Notes: generated by a model not told the origin, from the sequence alone. 64,000 bases of DNA from Aurantimonas sp. 22II-16-19i (GCF_002088275.1 NZ_AQQS01000003.1:124001-188000); one strand, 5' to 3'. Shown: positions 38,485 to 47,972, counted from the first letter of the stretch. Made by a program: numbers and translations.

Positions 38485-38594
38485 GTTTCGCCGGAGCCCA
38501 CCTCCTCCCGGGCAAAGGTGAAAGACGGTCTGCCGATCTCCTCCCGATAGGGCAGACCACTCCCATGTCGCCCGCCGGTCCTCCCCCGGCGGGC
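38485..38594 (+). ncRNA. Cuckoo/CcsR-like sRNA, unit 5
   Basis: Hairpin 1 carries the same G-U wobble arm (GGTGAAA) as unit 4, while hairpin 2 is the canonical form of units 1 and 3. Units 4 and 5 therefore probably arose by a recent duplication, with later change in unit 4. The linker to unit 6 is three bases longer than the others. Confidence 0.75.
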
Positions 38595-38624
38595 GCATTC
38601 GGGAACCGAAGAACGAGTTTCAAA

Positions 38625-38733
38625 GTTTCGCCGGAGCCCACCTCCTCCCGGGCAAAAGCGAAAGTCGGTCTGCCGATGTCCTCCCGATAGGGCAGACCAT
38701 TCGATGTTGCCCGCCGGTCCTCCCCCGGCGGGC
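38625..38733 (+). ncRNA. Cuckoo/CcsR-like sRNA, unit 6 (last copy)
   Basis: The hairpin 1 arm is AGCGAAA, giving one mismatch at the closing end. Hairpin 2 has GATG before the TCCTCCC loop. The spacer before hairpin 3 has changed (CATTCGATGTT). Hairpin 3 is intact and is followed by TTCGTCGTTTCTGG, T-richer than after the other copies, which suggests the true terminator of the whole transcript. Confidence 0.72.
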
Positions 38734-38847
38734 TTCGTCGTTTCTGGGGCCTTGAAACGTGAGGCTCGCCGGCGTCCTCGCCAAAAAGTGCCCGCCTGCG
38801 CCACGATCCCGGTTTCGCATCGCCGCCGCTTCGCCTAGATAGCAGGC

Positions 38848-40269
38848 ATGTCGAACACACCCATTCATGTCGTCGGTGGCGGTCTCGCCGGTTCCGAAGC
38901 CGCCTGGCAGATCGCCGAGGCCGGCATCCCGGTCGTCCTCCACGAAATGCGCCGGGTGCGCGGCACCGAGGCCCACAAGACCGACGGTCTCGCCGAACTC
39001 GTCTGCTCCAATTCCTTCCGCTCGGACGATGCGACGGCCAATGCCGTCGGCGTCATCCATGCCGAGATGCGGCTCGCCGGCTCGCTGATCATGGCGATGG
39101 CCGACAAGCACCAGGTGCCGGCGGGAGGCGCCCTCGCCGTCGACCGCGAGGGCTTCTCCGCCGCGGTGACGCGGACGCTGGCCGAGCATCCGCTGGTCAC
39201 CCTCGAGCGCGGCGAGGTCGAGGGTCTGCCTCCGGAAGAATGGGGCACCAGCATCGTCGCCACCGGGCCGCTGACGGCGCCCTCGCTCGCCGAATCGATT
39301 CGGGCAGCGACGGGCGAGGATGCGCTCGCCTTCTTCGACGCCATCGCGCCCATCGTCCACTTCGATTCGATCGACATGGACAAGGCCTGGTTCCAGTCGC
39401 GCTACGACAAGGTCGGCCCCGGCGGCACCGGCAAGGACTACATCAACTGCCCCCTCGACAAGGAAACCTACGAGCGCTTCGTCGCCGCCCTCGTCGAGGG
39501 TGACCGGGCCGCCTTCAAGGAGTGGGAGGGCACGCCCTATTTCGACGGCTGCCTGCCCATCGAGGTGATGGCCGAGCGCGGGCCGGAGACGCTGCGCCAC
39601 GGGCCGATGAAGCCGATGGGCCTGACCAACGCCCACGATCCCGAGACCAAGGCCTATGCCGTCGTCCAGCTGCGCCAGGACAATGCGCTCGGCACGCTCT
39701 ACAACATGGTCGGCTTCCAGACGAAGCTGAAATACGGCGCTCAGGCCGAGATCTTCCGGATGATCCCGGGGCTGGAAAACGCCGAATTCGCCCGCCTCGG
39801 CGGCCTCCACCGCAACACCTACCTGAACTCGCCGGTCCTGCTGGACGAGACGCTCCGGCTGAAGGCGCGCCCGCATGTGCGCTTCGCCGGCCAGATCACC
39901 GGCTGCGAGGGCTATGTGGAATCGGCTGCCGTCGGCCTGATGACCGGCCGCTTCACCGCCGCCGAAAGGCGCGGCGAGACGCTGTCCGCGCCGCCCCAGA
40001 CGACCGCGATGGGCGCTCTCCTCGCCCACATCACCGGCGGCCACCTCGCCCATCAGGAAGAAGGCGGCAAGCGGTCCTTCCAGCCGATGAACGTCAATTT
40101 CGGCCTGTTCGCGCCCCTCGATCCCGGCGCCATCCAGAAGCCGGAAGGCCAGAAGCGGTTCCGCGGCAAGGAAAAGAGCGTCGCCAAGAAGGCCGCCCTC
40201 TCCCGCCGCGCGCTCGCCGACTTCGCCGCCTGGCTCGCCGGCGCCGAAACCCGGCAGGCGGCCGAATAG
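38848..40269 (+). CDS. trmFO: tRNA (uracil-5-)-methyltransferase TrmFO
   Basis: This folate- and FAD-dependent enzyme makes ribothymidine at tRNA position 54. The 473 residues begin with the FAD motif [13 protein letters not shown] (residues 8-20). Conserved segments follow: NSFRSDD, the catalytic-cysteine region [14 protein letters not shown], and the C-terminal MNVNFGLF. The gene starts 103 bases after the sRNA array. TrmFO next to DUF1127 is common in Rhizobiales, so the array has expanded inside an otherwise conserved neighbourhood. Confidence 0.97.
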   Translation: MSNTPIHVVGGGLAGSEAAWQIAEAGIPVVLHEMRRVRGTEAHKTDGLAELVCSNSFRSDDATANAVGVIHAEMRLAGSLIMAMADKHQVPAGGALAVDREGFSAAVTRTLAEHPLVTLERGEVEGLPPEEWGTSIVATGPLTAPSLAESIRAATGEDALAFFDAIAPIVHFDSIDMDKAWFQSRYDKVGPGGTGKDYINCPLDKETYERFVAALVEGDRAAFKEWEGTPYFDGCLPIEVMAERGPETLRHGPMKPMGLTNAHDPETKAYAVVQLRQDNALGTLYNMVGFQTKLKYGAQAEIFRMIPGLENAEFARLGGLHRNTYLNSPVLLDETLRLKARPHVRFAGQITGCEGYVESAAVGLMTGRFTAAERRGETLSAPPQTTAMGALLAHITGGHLAHQEEGGKRSFQPMNVNFGLFAPLDPGAIQKPEGQKRFRGKEKSVAKKAALSRRALADFAAWLAGAETRQAAE

Positions 40270-40423
40270 ACACGGCGGCCGCAACAGGGTTCCCTAGCCC
40301 GGCTTTACGGGCGCGGGCTTCCTACGGGGCCGATCGATGCGATGCGCACCGACCGTTCTGAGCCGGCGCGCCGGGCGCCGGCATGCCTTCGACTGAAGCT
40401 CTGCCGACCATCTCCATCCTGCG

Positions 40424-42238
40424 TCAGCGCCACTCCGCCGCGCGGTAGAAGGCGTCGAAATCCATTGCGTTGATCCGGTCCTCGTCGCGGCTTATGTAAA
40501 GCCAGCGGATGGCGAGCCGAAGGTGCCGGCCGGACCGGCTTTGCAGATCCACCACCGGGACGGTCTTGACGGTGTCCCCGGCTTCGAAGAGCGTCGCCGT
40601 CAACCCGTCGATCGCCTCGGCCATGGGAAAACGGTCTGTCGTCGCACCGACTTGCACCACTAGATCACTCCCCTCGATGCGGAAACTGATACCGTCTGGC
40701 GCCAAACCGTCATGCACAAGGATCGAGCTCAGCCGCCAGCCCGGAGCCGCGCGGTCGTATCCGGCGATGTCGATGCTACCGTTCCGCCGCAAGGCAGAGC
40801 TGCGGCCCTCGGCACGCGCAACGCTCGCCACATCAATGCCGAGACCCTGGTTGACGACGTTCAGCGCCTGCCACGCCGTCTGGCTGCGCAGCGCCACCGC
40901 CAGCCGCTCGCCGAGTTCGGGATCGAGATAGGGCGAAAGATCGCCCAGCCGGTCGGCGTCGGACAGCGCCGCGAGGCGCGAGCGCAGCTCCTGCAGTCGC
41001 TTCTCGTCCTGCCCCTGAATGCGGATCGCGATGGTCTCGTCGCCCGGCACCCGCGCCCCGAATTCGGCGACGATCCGCCCCAGCTGGCTGGCGCCGACGA
41101 CGCTCGCCGCCCCCCATGGCCCGAAGGCGGAGAGGGCAAGCAGGAGGACGGGCACGGCCGCCATCGTCCGGATGTCGCGTCGCAGCCGCGGCACGAGTTG
41201 AAACGCCAGCACGATCGCCGAGGCGAAGATCCCGAGGACGACGTAGTAGCGCTGCAGCGTTACGCCCTCCGCGTCGATCCGCAGGCCGATGCCGACGGCC
41301 GCGAGAGCCAGCGGCACGACCAGCATGAAGGCCCAGGCCCGCGAGAACAGCCGCGCGAAGACGTTGCCGTCCTTCAGGAACGGATCGGCGGCGATGCGCA
41401 GCGCCAAAACGAAGAGCGCGTCGAACGTCACGATCCAGCCGATCTCGTTCTTCGGCAGCGATCCGGTCAGGGCGATCTTGGCGGCGTAGAGATGCAGGAT
41501 GACCGCCGTCGCCAGCGCCAGCGGCGCCGCCACCCAGTCGACCAGCAGCCGCACGCCGCTCACCATCCGGTCGGTGCCGATGGCCGGCCGCTCCTCGAAG
41601 TCGCGCGGCAGGCGGCCGAGCGCGAACAGCGGCCCGACCAGCGTCAGGGCAGTGGTGTAGATGTATTCGTAGGTGTCGGGGCTCAGGCCGATCTCGAAGA
41701 GGAAGCGGATCATCTCGAGGATCGCCGACAGGCCGAGGACGAAGAGCAGCACCGACAGGAAGGCCAGCGTCACGCCGACCAGCGACCAGAGCGCGAAGTT
41801 CCAGAAGCGGGACGGCCCGCCGCGCCCGAGAAACGGCGCCAGCGGCACGAGCAGCGTCAGCGCCGCGGTGATCGCCGGCAGATGGTTGTCGGCCCGACCG
41901 TTCCAGTGGACGGCGACGCCGACGACGACGGCCGCAACGGCGGCGACGAGTTGCGAGGCGCCGCGGGACCAGCCCCGCGCCTCCGCCGCAAGCGTCGCCG
42001 AGACCGCCGCGGCGGCCGCCGCATAGAGGGCGCCGAGCAGCCAGACGAGGCCGCGATCGTCGGGAATCTCATAGCCTGCGACGGCGAGGTTGCTCAGCAG
42101 CGAAAAGGCCAGGATGGCGAGGCAGGCGGCGGGAAAGCGCAGCAGCGCCGTCTCCGCCCCGCGCGCCAGCGACGTGGCGATGCGGCCGGCCCGGTTTGCC
42201 GCGCGCGGCGATCCGTCTTCGTCGGTCATTGGCTGCAT
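40424..42238 (-). CDS. DUF4153 domain membrane protein
   Basis: This protein of about 604 residues has around 12 hydrophobic segments in the first 400 residues and a soluble C-terminal part of about 200 residues (FGARVPGDETIAIRIQG onward). The first part matches the DUF4153 family, whose role is unknown. Conserved spots include LFEIGLSPDTYEYIYTTAL and WIVTFDALFVLALRI. The start at 42238 or 42229 is uncertain because no clear ribosome-binding site is seen. It converges on trmFO. Confidence 0.82.
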   Translation of the reverse strand: MQPMTDEDGSPRAANRAGRIATSLARGAETALLRFPAACLAILAFSLLSNLAVAGYEIPDDRGLVWLLGALYAAAAAAVSATLAAEARGWSRGASQLVAAVAAVVVGVAVHWNGRADNHLPAITAALTLLVPLAPFLGRGGPSRFWNFALWSLVGVTLAFLSVLLFVLGLSAILEMIRFLFEIGLSPDTYEYIYTTALTLVGPLFALGRLPRDFEERPAIGTDRMVSGVRLLVDWVAAPLALATAVILHLYAAKIALTGSLPKNEIGWIVTFDALFVLALRIAADPFLKDGNVFARLFSRAWAFMLVVPLALAAVGIGLRIDAEGVTLQRYYVVLGIFASAIVLAFQLVPRLRRDIRTMAAVPVLLLALSAFGPWGAASVVGASQLGRIVAEFGARVPGDETIAIRIQGQDEKRLQELRSRLAALSDADRLGDLSPYLDPELGERLAVALRSQTAWQALNVVNQGLGIDVASVARAEGRSSALRRNGSIDIAGYDRAAPGWRLSSILVHDGLAPDGISFRIEGSDLVVQVGATTDRFPMAEAIDGLTATLFEAGDTVKTVPVVDLQSRSGRHLRLAIRWLYISRDEDRINAMDFDAFYRAAEWR

Positions 42239-42380
42239 GGGGCGGGCTCTGCGCGTTGGAGAAAGGTCCGGCCGGCTGCCGGCCATGGGCCGGAACGTCC
42301 CGAGGGCGCTCCGTCGTTCAGCCTGCGGCGGCGTCGTCCGCTGACGCCGGCGCCTGGTGGCCAGGCGGGGCTACCATGCC

Positions 42381-43238
42381 TCAGCCCCGCATCCACCGCC
42401 AGAACAGGAAGGCCTTGCGCGGCGCCGAGAGGTCCGGCGGCTGGCGCAGCGCGCCGGCTCCCGCGCGCTCGATCCGGTCGAGATAGGGCGCCGCGAGCAG
42501 CGCCGGCAGGAACGCCGCCCGCACGTCCCTCGGGACGTCGGCAAACAGCGCGCGGGCCCTGGCGGCGTGCTCGCGGCCATAGGCGACCATGGCGGCGATG
42601 GCACGGCCGGACGGTTCGGCCTCGCCCGCCAGCAACTGCGGGGCGGAGCAGCCGGCGGCGGCGAGGATGTCCGCCGGCAGATAGACCTGCCCCCTCGCCC
42701 GGTGGATCGGCAGCAGCCGCAGGACGCCGGCCGCCGTCTGGGCGACGCCGGCATGTCCCGCCGCGTCGGCGATCTTGTCGGCGCCGCCGGGCGACAGGAT
42801 GGTTGCGGCCAGCACGATTAGTGTCGAGGCGGTCTCCCCCGCATAGGCCTCGAAATGCTCAGCCGACGGCATCGGGTCGTCATAGACGTCGAAGATCCGC
42901 GCCTCCAGCATCCGGTCGAAGGCCTGGAGGGGAAGCCGGTGCCGGGCGATGGCCTCGACCAGCCGGCTCGCCACCGGATGCCCGGCCTCGCCGCCACCGG
43001 CGACGTCCTCCGCCTCGCCCGCCATTCCCCCGATCACGTCCCGCCACCATTGCAGCCGGATCTCGCCGGGCAGCGGCTGGCTGATCTGGTCGCGCACCCG
43101 CGCCACCTCGACATTGAAGGCGTAAAGCGCGGCGAGATCGGCGTGGCTCGCCTCCGGCGCGAAGACGAGGGAGAGCGCGCGGTCGCGGTCGTCGGTCTCG
43201 ACGAGGTCGTGGCAGGGGTCACGCTCGTTGCCGGCCAT
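42381..43238 (-). CDS. Squalene/phytoene-synthase-like protein (NDUFAF6 type)
   Basis: This 285-residue all-alpha isoprenoid-synthase fold has ALYAFNVEVARVRDQ and PGEIRLQWWRDVI in the first 75 residues and FDVYDDPMP near residue 115, where true synthases have a DxxxD metal site. The C-terminus LFWRWMRG is typical of alphaproteobacterial members. Close relatives are annotated as phytoene synthases but group with the mitochondrial complex I assembly factor NDUFAF6. No other carotenoid or hopanoid gene is nearby. GAGGA lies 6 bases before the ATG at 43238. Confidence 0.8.
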   Translation of the reverse strand: MAGNERDPCHDLVETDDRDRALSLVFAPEASHADLAALYAFNVEVARVRDQISQPLPGEIRLQWWRDVIGGMAGEAEDVAGGGEAGHPVASRLVEAIARHRLPLQAFDRMLEARIFDVYDDPMPSAEHFEAYAGETASTLIVLAATILSPGGADKIADAAGHAGVAQTAAGVLRLLPIHRARGQVYLPADILAAAGCSAPQLLAGEAEPSGRAIAAMVAYGREHAARARALFADVPRDVRAAFLPALLAAPYLDRIERAGAGALRQPPDLSAPRKAFLFWRWMRG

Positions 43239-43345
43239 TCGCATTCCTCGCAAGGCTGTCGGTCATGCGGCGACGGCCGCGCCCGCATGTCGGCCGGGCC
43301 GATGCGCCCGCCGGAGAGCGGGAGCGAACGCGCCCCCGGCGTGGC

Positions 43346-43729
43346 TCAGTCGACGGCGACGAGCGCCGCCCCGACGGGCCGGCCCTCGGACAGCATGATG
43401 TTGAAGGTCCGCACGGCGGCCCCCGTCGACATCGGATCGCAGGAGATCCCGGCCCGCTTCATCCGCTCGGCAAGGCCGGGCGGCAGGCGGCGGATGTCCT
43501 TGCCGGTCCCGAACAGGAGAAACCGGATCTCCTCCTTGAAGACGAGCTCGAGCCGGTCGCCGGCAAACGGCTGCTCCGGCGTCGCCGACCAGCCGTAGAT
43601 CCCCGACGGCAGGCAGAGGATCGAGCCGCGATGCGACATCTCGGCAAAGCGGAACCCGCCATTGCCATAGGCTTCGATCGGCGCGCGGCCCGGGAAATGG
43701 GCCTCGCGGATCTCGATTCCCTTCGCCAT
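43346..43729 (-). CDS. Mth938-like domain protein (NDUFAF3 homologue)
   Basis: This 127-residue protein of the DUF498/Mth938 family has FRFAEMSHRGSILCLPSGIYGW, FLLFGTGKDIRRLPPGL and SCDPMSTGAAVRTFN, the usual conserved blocks. The human relative NDUFAF3 assembles respiratory complex I; the bacterial function is unproven. Its stop-to-start spacing to secDF upstream is only 3 bases, so it is almost certainly co-transcribed with it. Confidence 0.87.
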   Translation of the reverse strand: MAKGIEIREAHFPGRAPIEAYGNGGFRFAEMSHRGSILCLPSGIYGWSATPEQPFAGDRLELVFKEEIRFLLFGTGKDIRRLPPGLAERMKRAGISCDPMSTGAAVRTFNIMLSEGRPVGAALVAVD

Positions 43730-43732
43730 CGC

Positions 43733-46330
43733 TCAGGCCCGCCCCGGCGTCACCTGCGTGCGCTCGGTCGGATCCTCCGCCTCGGCCTTGGCCTGCGCCT
43801 CGGCGGCCTCCGCCGCTTCCTTGGCGTCGCTCGACCGCAGCTTGAAGAAGATCAGCACTGGCGCTGCGACGAAGATCGACGAGAAGGTACCGATGGCGAC
43901 GCCGAACAGCATCGAGGCCACGAAGGAGCGGATGACCTCGCCGCCGAAGACGAACAGCGCCGTCAAGGCAAGGAGCGTCGTCAGCGACGTCATCAGCGTG
44001 CGCGACAGCATCTCGTTGTCGGACAGGTCGAGCAGCTGGCCGAGCGGCATCTTCTTGAACCGCCGCAAGTTTTCCCGCACGCGGTCGTAGATGACGACGG
44101 TGTCGTTGAGGGAATAGCCGACGATCGTCAGGATCGCGGCCACCGTCGACAGGCCGACGTCGAGCTGGGTCACCGTGATGAAGCCGAGCGTCAGGATGAC
44201 GTCGTTGACCGTCGCGACGATCGCCCCGATGGCGAACTGCCATTCGAAGCGCAGCCAGACATAGATGAGGATGGCGACGAGCGAGGCGAGGACGCCGAGG
44301 ATCGCGGCCCAGGCGAGTTCGCCCGAGACGGTCGGCCCGACGACTTCCGTCCGGCGGATGTCGTAGTCGGCGGAGATCGCCGCGGTGGCGCTGTCGACCA
44401 GCTGCTGCTGGGCGTTGTCGGACGTCTCGGTGGCCGTTCCGATGCGGATCAGCGCCTCCCGGTCGGTGCCGAACTCCTGGACCTGCGGGTCCCGGATTCC
44501 GGCCGCGCCGAGCCGCTCGCGCAGGTCGCCGATGTCGGCATTGCCCTGCTTCGCCTGCACCTCGATCAGCGTGCCGCCGGTGAAGTCGATGCCGAAATTC
44601 GGCCCGATGGCGAACAGCGACACGATGGAGGCGACGCAGAGCGCCATCGACAGGCCGAAGATCTGCAGCCGCACCTTCATGAAGGGGATGCGGGTGACGT
44701 CGGGCACCAGCCTCAGCCAGCCCCTCGGCAGCTCGCGCGGCCGGCGGCTGCGGACCCAGGCGGCGACCAGCCAGCGGGTCAGCGTGAAGGCCGTGAACAC
44801 CGTCGTGACGATGCCGACGGCGAGCGTCACGGCGAAGCCGCGCACCGGGCCGGAGCCGAGGAAGAACAGGACGATGGCGGCGATCAGCGTGGTGATGTTG
44901 GCGTCGAGGATCGTCGCCAGCGCCTTCTGGAAGCCGACGTCGATGGCCTGGACGACCGAGCGCCCCTGCCGCCGCTCGTCGCGGATGCGCTCGTAGATGA
45001 GGACGTTCGAATCCACCGCCATGCCGACGGTCAGCACGATGCCGGCGATGCCCGGCAATGTCAGTGTCGCGCCGATCGCGGTGAGGATGGCGAACAGCAG
45101 GACGACGTTCACCACCAGCGCGATATTGGCGATGATACCGAGGAAGCCGTAGGCCGCCAGCATGAACAGGACGACGGCGACCGCGCCGATGATGCCGGCG
45201 ATCTCGCCGGCGGCGATCGAATCGGCGCCGAGGCCCGGTCCGACGGTGCGCTCCTCGATGATGTCGAGGGTCGCCGGCAGGGCGCCGGCGCGCAGCAGCA
45301 CCGCAAGATTGTTGGCCGATTCCGCCGTGAAGGAGCCGCTGATCTGCGCCTGGCCGCCGAGGATGGCGGTGCGGATCACCGGGGCGGACAGCACCTTGTC
45401 GTCGAGGACGATGGCGAAGGGCTTGTTGACGTTGGCCTGGGTGACGCGGCCGAAGCGCTGGGCACCCTGGCTGTCGAAGCGGATGTTGACCACCGGCTCG
45501 TTGGTCTGCGGGTCGAAGCCGACCTGCGCGTCGGTGAGGTTCTCGCCGGAGACCATCACCTGGTTGCGCACCAGGATCGGCTGGGGCGTCGTGTCGGTGG
45601 TGTAGAGGAGCTGCGAGCCGGCCGGGGCGCGCGAGCCGCGCGCCACCTGTTCGGCATTTTCGCTCTGGTCGACCAGCTGGAAGGTCAGCTTGGCGGTCTG
45701 GTTGAGCAGTTCCTTCAGGCGCTGCGGGTCGCCGAGGCCCGGCACCTGCACCATGATGCGGTCGGCGCCCTGGCGCTGGATCACCGGCTCGGTCGTGCCG
45801 AGCTCGTCGACGCGGCGGCGCACCACCTCGATCGACTGGGTAACGGCCGTCGAGATCCGGTAGGCGATGCCGTCGTCGGTCAGGCTGGCGGTCAGCACCC
45901 CCGGCTGCGGCTGGTCGAGCGCCACTTCGGCCACCGAGCCGGCCGCCATCAGCCCGCTGGAGATCGGCTGCGTCAGCGGCTCCAGGGCCTCCTGCGCGGC
46001 GTCGGCCTGGGCCGGGTCGCGCAGCCGCACCGTGATGGTGCGGCCGTTCGCCGAGATCCCCGAATAGCCGATCCGCTCGTTGCGCAGGAGCTGGCGCGTC
46101 TCGTCCTGGATCGCCTGGAGGCGGTCCGCCTCCAGCGAGTCGCGGTCGATCTGCAACAGGATGTAGGAGCCGCCCTGCAGGTCGAGGCCGAGCGTGACGG
46201 TATTCTTCGGCCAGAACTCCGGCAGGCTGTCGGTGACGCTGCGCGGAAGCACGTTCGGCGCGGCATAGACGAGCCCGACGAGAACCGTCAGCCAGATGAG
46301 GATCGTCTTCCAGCGCGAGAAGTAAAGCAT
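43733..46330 (-). CDS. secDF: Fused protein translocase subunit SecDF
   Basis: This 865-residue inner-membrane protein uses proton motive force to help Sec-dependent export. SecD occupies about residues 1-530: the start YFSRWKTILIWL, the P1 periplasmic domain, then membrane segments with GIAGIVLTVGMAVDSNVLIYERIRDE. SecF takes the rest, with GIDFTGGTLIEVQ and GYSLNDTVVIYDRVRENLR. Fusion into one chain is usual in many alphaproteobacteria. yajC lies upstream on the same strand (127 bases), forming the standard yajC-secDF unit. Confidence 0.96.
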   Translation of the reverse strand: MLYFSRWKTILIWLTVLVGLVYAAPNVLPRSVTDSLPEFWPKNTVTLGLDLQGGSYILLQIDRDSLEADRLQAIQDETRQLLRNERIGYSGISANGRTITVRLRDPAQADAAQEALEPLTQPISSGLMAAGSVAEVALDQPQPGVLTASLTDDGIAYRISTAVTQSIEVVRRRVDELGTTEPVIQRQGADRIMVQVPGLGDPQRLKELLNQTAKLTFQLVDQSENAEQVARGSRAPAGSQLLYTTDTTPQPILVRNQVMVSGENLTDAQVGFDPQTNEPVVNIRFDSQGAQRFGRVTQANVNKPFAIVLDDKVLSAPVIRTAILGGQAQISGSFTAESANNLAVLLRAGALPATLDIIEERTVGPGLGADSIAAGEIAGIIGAVAVVLFMLAAYGFLGIIANIALVVNVVLLFAILTAIGATLTLPGIAGIVLTVGMAVDSNVLIYERIRDERRQGRSVVQAIDVGFQKALATILDANITTLIAAIVLFFLGSGPVRGFAVTLAVGIVTTVFTAFTLTRWLVAAWVRSRRPRELPRGWLRLVPDVTRIPFMKVRLQIFGLSMALCVASIVSLFAIGPNFGIDFTGGTLIEVQAKQGNADIGDLRERLGAAGIRDPQVQEFGTDREALIRIGTATETSDNAQQQLVDSATAAISADYDIRRTEVVGPTVSGELAWAAILGVLASLVAILIYVWLRFEWQFAIGAIVATVNDVILTLGFITVTQLDVGLSTVAAILTIVGYSLNDTVVIYDRVRENLRRFKKMPLGQLLDLSDNEMLSRTLMTSLTTLLALTALFVFGGEVIRSFVASMLFGVAIGTFSSIFVAAPVLIFFKLRSSDAKEAAEAAEAQAKAEAEDPTERTQVTPGRA

Positions 46331-46457
46331 GGCGGTCTCGCAAGTGTCGAACCAAGGCCCCTGCCCCGGTTCGGTTTCAGCGCCTTCGCCGTCCTGCCGC
46401 AGCTACGGCAGGCCAGACGAGGTTACGACAGAACGTGCCGTTGGTCCAAGACCTTGG

Positions 46458-46805
46458 CTATTTGTTGTTGGCTGCCGCCGGTTCGCCCTTGACGCGGACG
46501 TCGGTCACCGTCCCCTGCAGGACGCGGACGCGGACCTGCTCGGAGATCTGGACCTCGAGCTCGCCATTGTCGAGGACCTTGGTCACCTTGGCGACGATGC
46601 CGCCGCCGGTGACGATCGTGTCGCCGCGCCGGATGTTCTTCAGCATCTCCTCCCGCTTCTTCATCTGCGTCCGCTGCGGGCGGATGATGAGGAAGTACAT
46701 GATCGCGAAGACCGCGACGAAGGGAAGAATACTGATCAACAATTCGCTTCCACCACCGGTCATACCACCGGTCTGGGCGAAAGCCTCGGACACGAACATC
46801 ATCAA
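46458..46805 (-). CDS. yajC: Preprotein translocase accessory subunit YajC
   Basis: This 115-residue single-span membrane protein has the hydrophobic segment ISILPFVAVFAIMYFLIIRP (about 26-45), followed by QRTQMKKREEMLKNIRRGD and the conserved VTGGGIVAKV. It binds SecDF. The start at 46805 has neighbouring in-frame ATGs; the exact one is uncertain by one or two residues. Confidence 0.95.
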   Translation of the reverse strand: MMMFVSEAFAQTGGMTGGGSELLISILPFVAVFAIMYFLIIRPQRTQMKKREEMLKNIRRGDTIVTGGGIVAKVTKVLDNGELEVQISEQVRVRVLQGTVTDVRVKGEPAAANNK

Positions 46806-47039
46806 CCTCGCTAAAAGAGTTTCGGCAGACGGCCGATGCGTCGGCCGCCGGACAAGCCCGGATTTCCGTCTGGAAGCCCGCCCGAGCGTGGCCGGAATAT
46901 ACGAACGGCCGGGTCCAATGCAACAAGCCAGCGCATTTGCAGCCCGCCCGATCCGCGCCTATGGAGACGGGACGGCGTCCCGCCTCTCCTTCCGGCGACG
47001 CCGCCAGCCACCCTCCAGCCCCGACCGACGGACCACGAC

Positions 47040-47972
47040 ATGCCGCAGGACAGCGACCTTTCCCGCATCGCCGCAAGCCTCGAAGCCATCGCGGCGAGCC
47101 TCTCCCGCCTTGCGCCGCCGAGCCCCCGCGAGCCGGACTTTGCCGCCGCCGACTGCTTCGTCTTCGACCCCGATCTCGGCCTCAAGCCGGTGCAGCGGGT
47201 CAACCGGGTGCCGATCCTGCTCCTGAAGGGGATCGAGCGCTCGCGCGACATCCTCTTCGAGAACACCCTGCGCTTCGCCAAGGGCCTGCCGGCGAACAAC
47301 GCGCTTCTGTGGGGCGCGCGCGGGATGGGCAAGTCGTCGCTGGTCAAGGCGGTTCACGCTGCCGTGAACGCCGAGATCGCCGGGGGCGACGGGACCGGAA
47401 CCGCCGGGGGCAAGCTGCCGCCGCTGAAACTCGTGGAGATCCCGCGCGAGGACATCGCCCATCTGCCGGGGCTGATGAACCTCCTGGTGACGGCGCCGGC
47501 GCCGATTCTGCTGTTCTGCGACGACCTCTCCTTCGATCACGACGACACGGCCTACAAGTCGCTGAAGGCGGCGCTGGAGGGCGGCGTCGAGGGGCGGCCG
47601 GCCAATGTCCTGTTCTACGCCACCTCAAACCGGCGCCATCTCCTGCCCCGCGACATGATCGAGAACGAGCGTTCGACGGCGATCAATCCCGGCGAGGCGG
47701 TGGAGGAGAAGGTGTCGCTGTCGGACCGGTTCGGCCTGTGGCTCGGCTTCCACAATTGCAGCCAGGATCAATTTCTCGCGATGATCGAAGGCTATGTGGA
47801 GGCCTACGGCCTCGCCGGCCTCGTGGCGCCCGAGGAGATCCGGCGGGAGGCGCTGGAATGGGCGACGACGCGGGGCAGCCGCTCCGGCCGCGTCGCCCAC
47901 CAGTTCATCATGGACCTCGCCGGCCGCCTCGGCCGTCCCCTCGAGATCGTGGCGAACGCCGGGAAAGGCTGA
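47040..47972 (+). CDS. DUF815 family P-loop ATPase
   Basis: This 310-residue protein has a helical N-terminus followed by an AAA-type ATP-binding domain: Walker A LLWGARGMGKSS (about residues 90-101), Walker B ILLFCDDLSF, and the conserved NVLFYATSNRRHL with ENERS after it. The family is widespread next to yajC in alphaproteobacteria, but its role is unknown. It is divergent from yajC. The ATG at 47040 was chosen because family similarity starts there; the frame is open for 68 codons upstream without conserved sequence. Confidence 0.9.
   Translation: MPQDSDLSRIAASLEAIAASLSRLAPPSPREPDFAAADCFVFDPDLGLKPVQRVNRVPILLLKGIERSRDILFENTLRFAKGLPANNALLWGARGMGKSSLVKAVHAAVNAEIAGGDGTGTAGGKLPPLKLVEIPREDIAHLPGLMNLLVTAPAPILLFCDDLSFDHDDTAYKSLKAALEGGVEGRPANVLFYATSNRRHLLPRDMIENERSTAINPGEAVEEKVSLSDRFGLWLGFHNCSQDQFLAMIEGYVEAYGLAGLVAPEEIRREALEWATTRGSRSGRVAHQFIMDLAGRLGRPLEIVANAGKG

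Larger units (their letters stand above)
37937..38745 (+). repeat. Tandem array of six 137-bp units (cuckoo/CcsR-like sRNA array)
   Basis: Six head-to-tail units start at 37937, 38074, 38211, 38348, 38485 and 38625 (period 137, 137, 137, 137, 140). Each has three hairpins separated by short linkers, and each hairpin loop carries a CCTCC-type motif on the plus strand. The linker between units is AT-richer (GCATTCGGGAACCAGAAGAG-like). The last unit lacks that linker and ends in TTCGTCGTTTCTGG. The period is not a multiple of three, so it cannot encode a repeat protein. The array fills the space between the DUF1127 gene and trmFO. Confidence 0.95.

Noticed and set aside
37924-38745. CRISPR array
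   Set aside because: The repeats are contiguous 137-bp units without unique spacers and no cas genes are near.
37708-38860. Several arginine/glycine-rich minus-strand open frames across the 137-bp repeats that look like a repeat protein
   Set aside because: The unit length is 137, not a multiple of three, so each copy is read in a different frame; the frames stay open only because the unit has few stop codons. The plus-strand hairpins explain the conservation better.
43265-46492. A 1075-codon open frame on the plus strand opposite secDF
   Set aside because: It is Arg/Asp/Gln-rich antisense sequence of a highly GC-biased gene; secDF on the minus strand has clear family motifs throughout.
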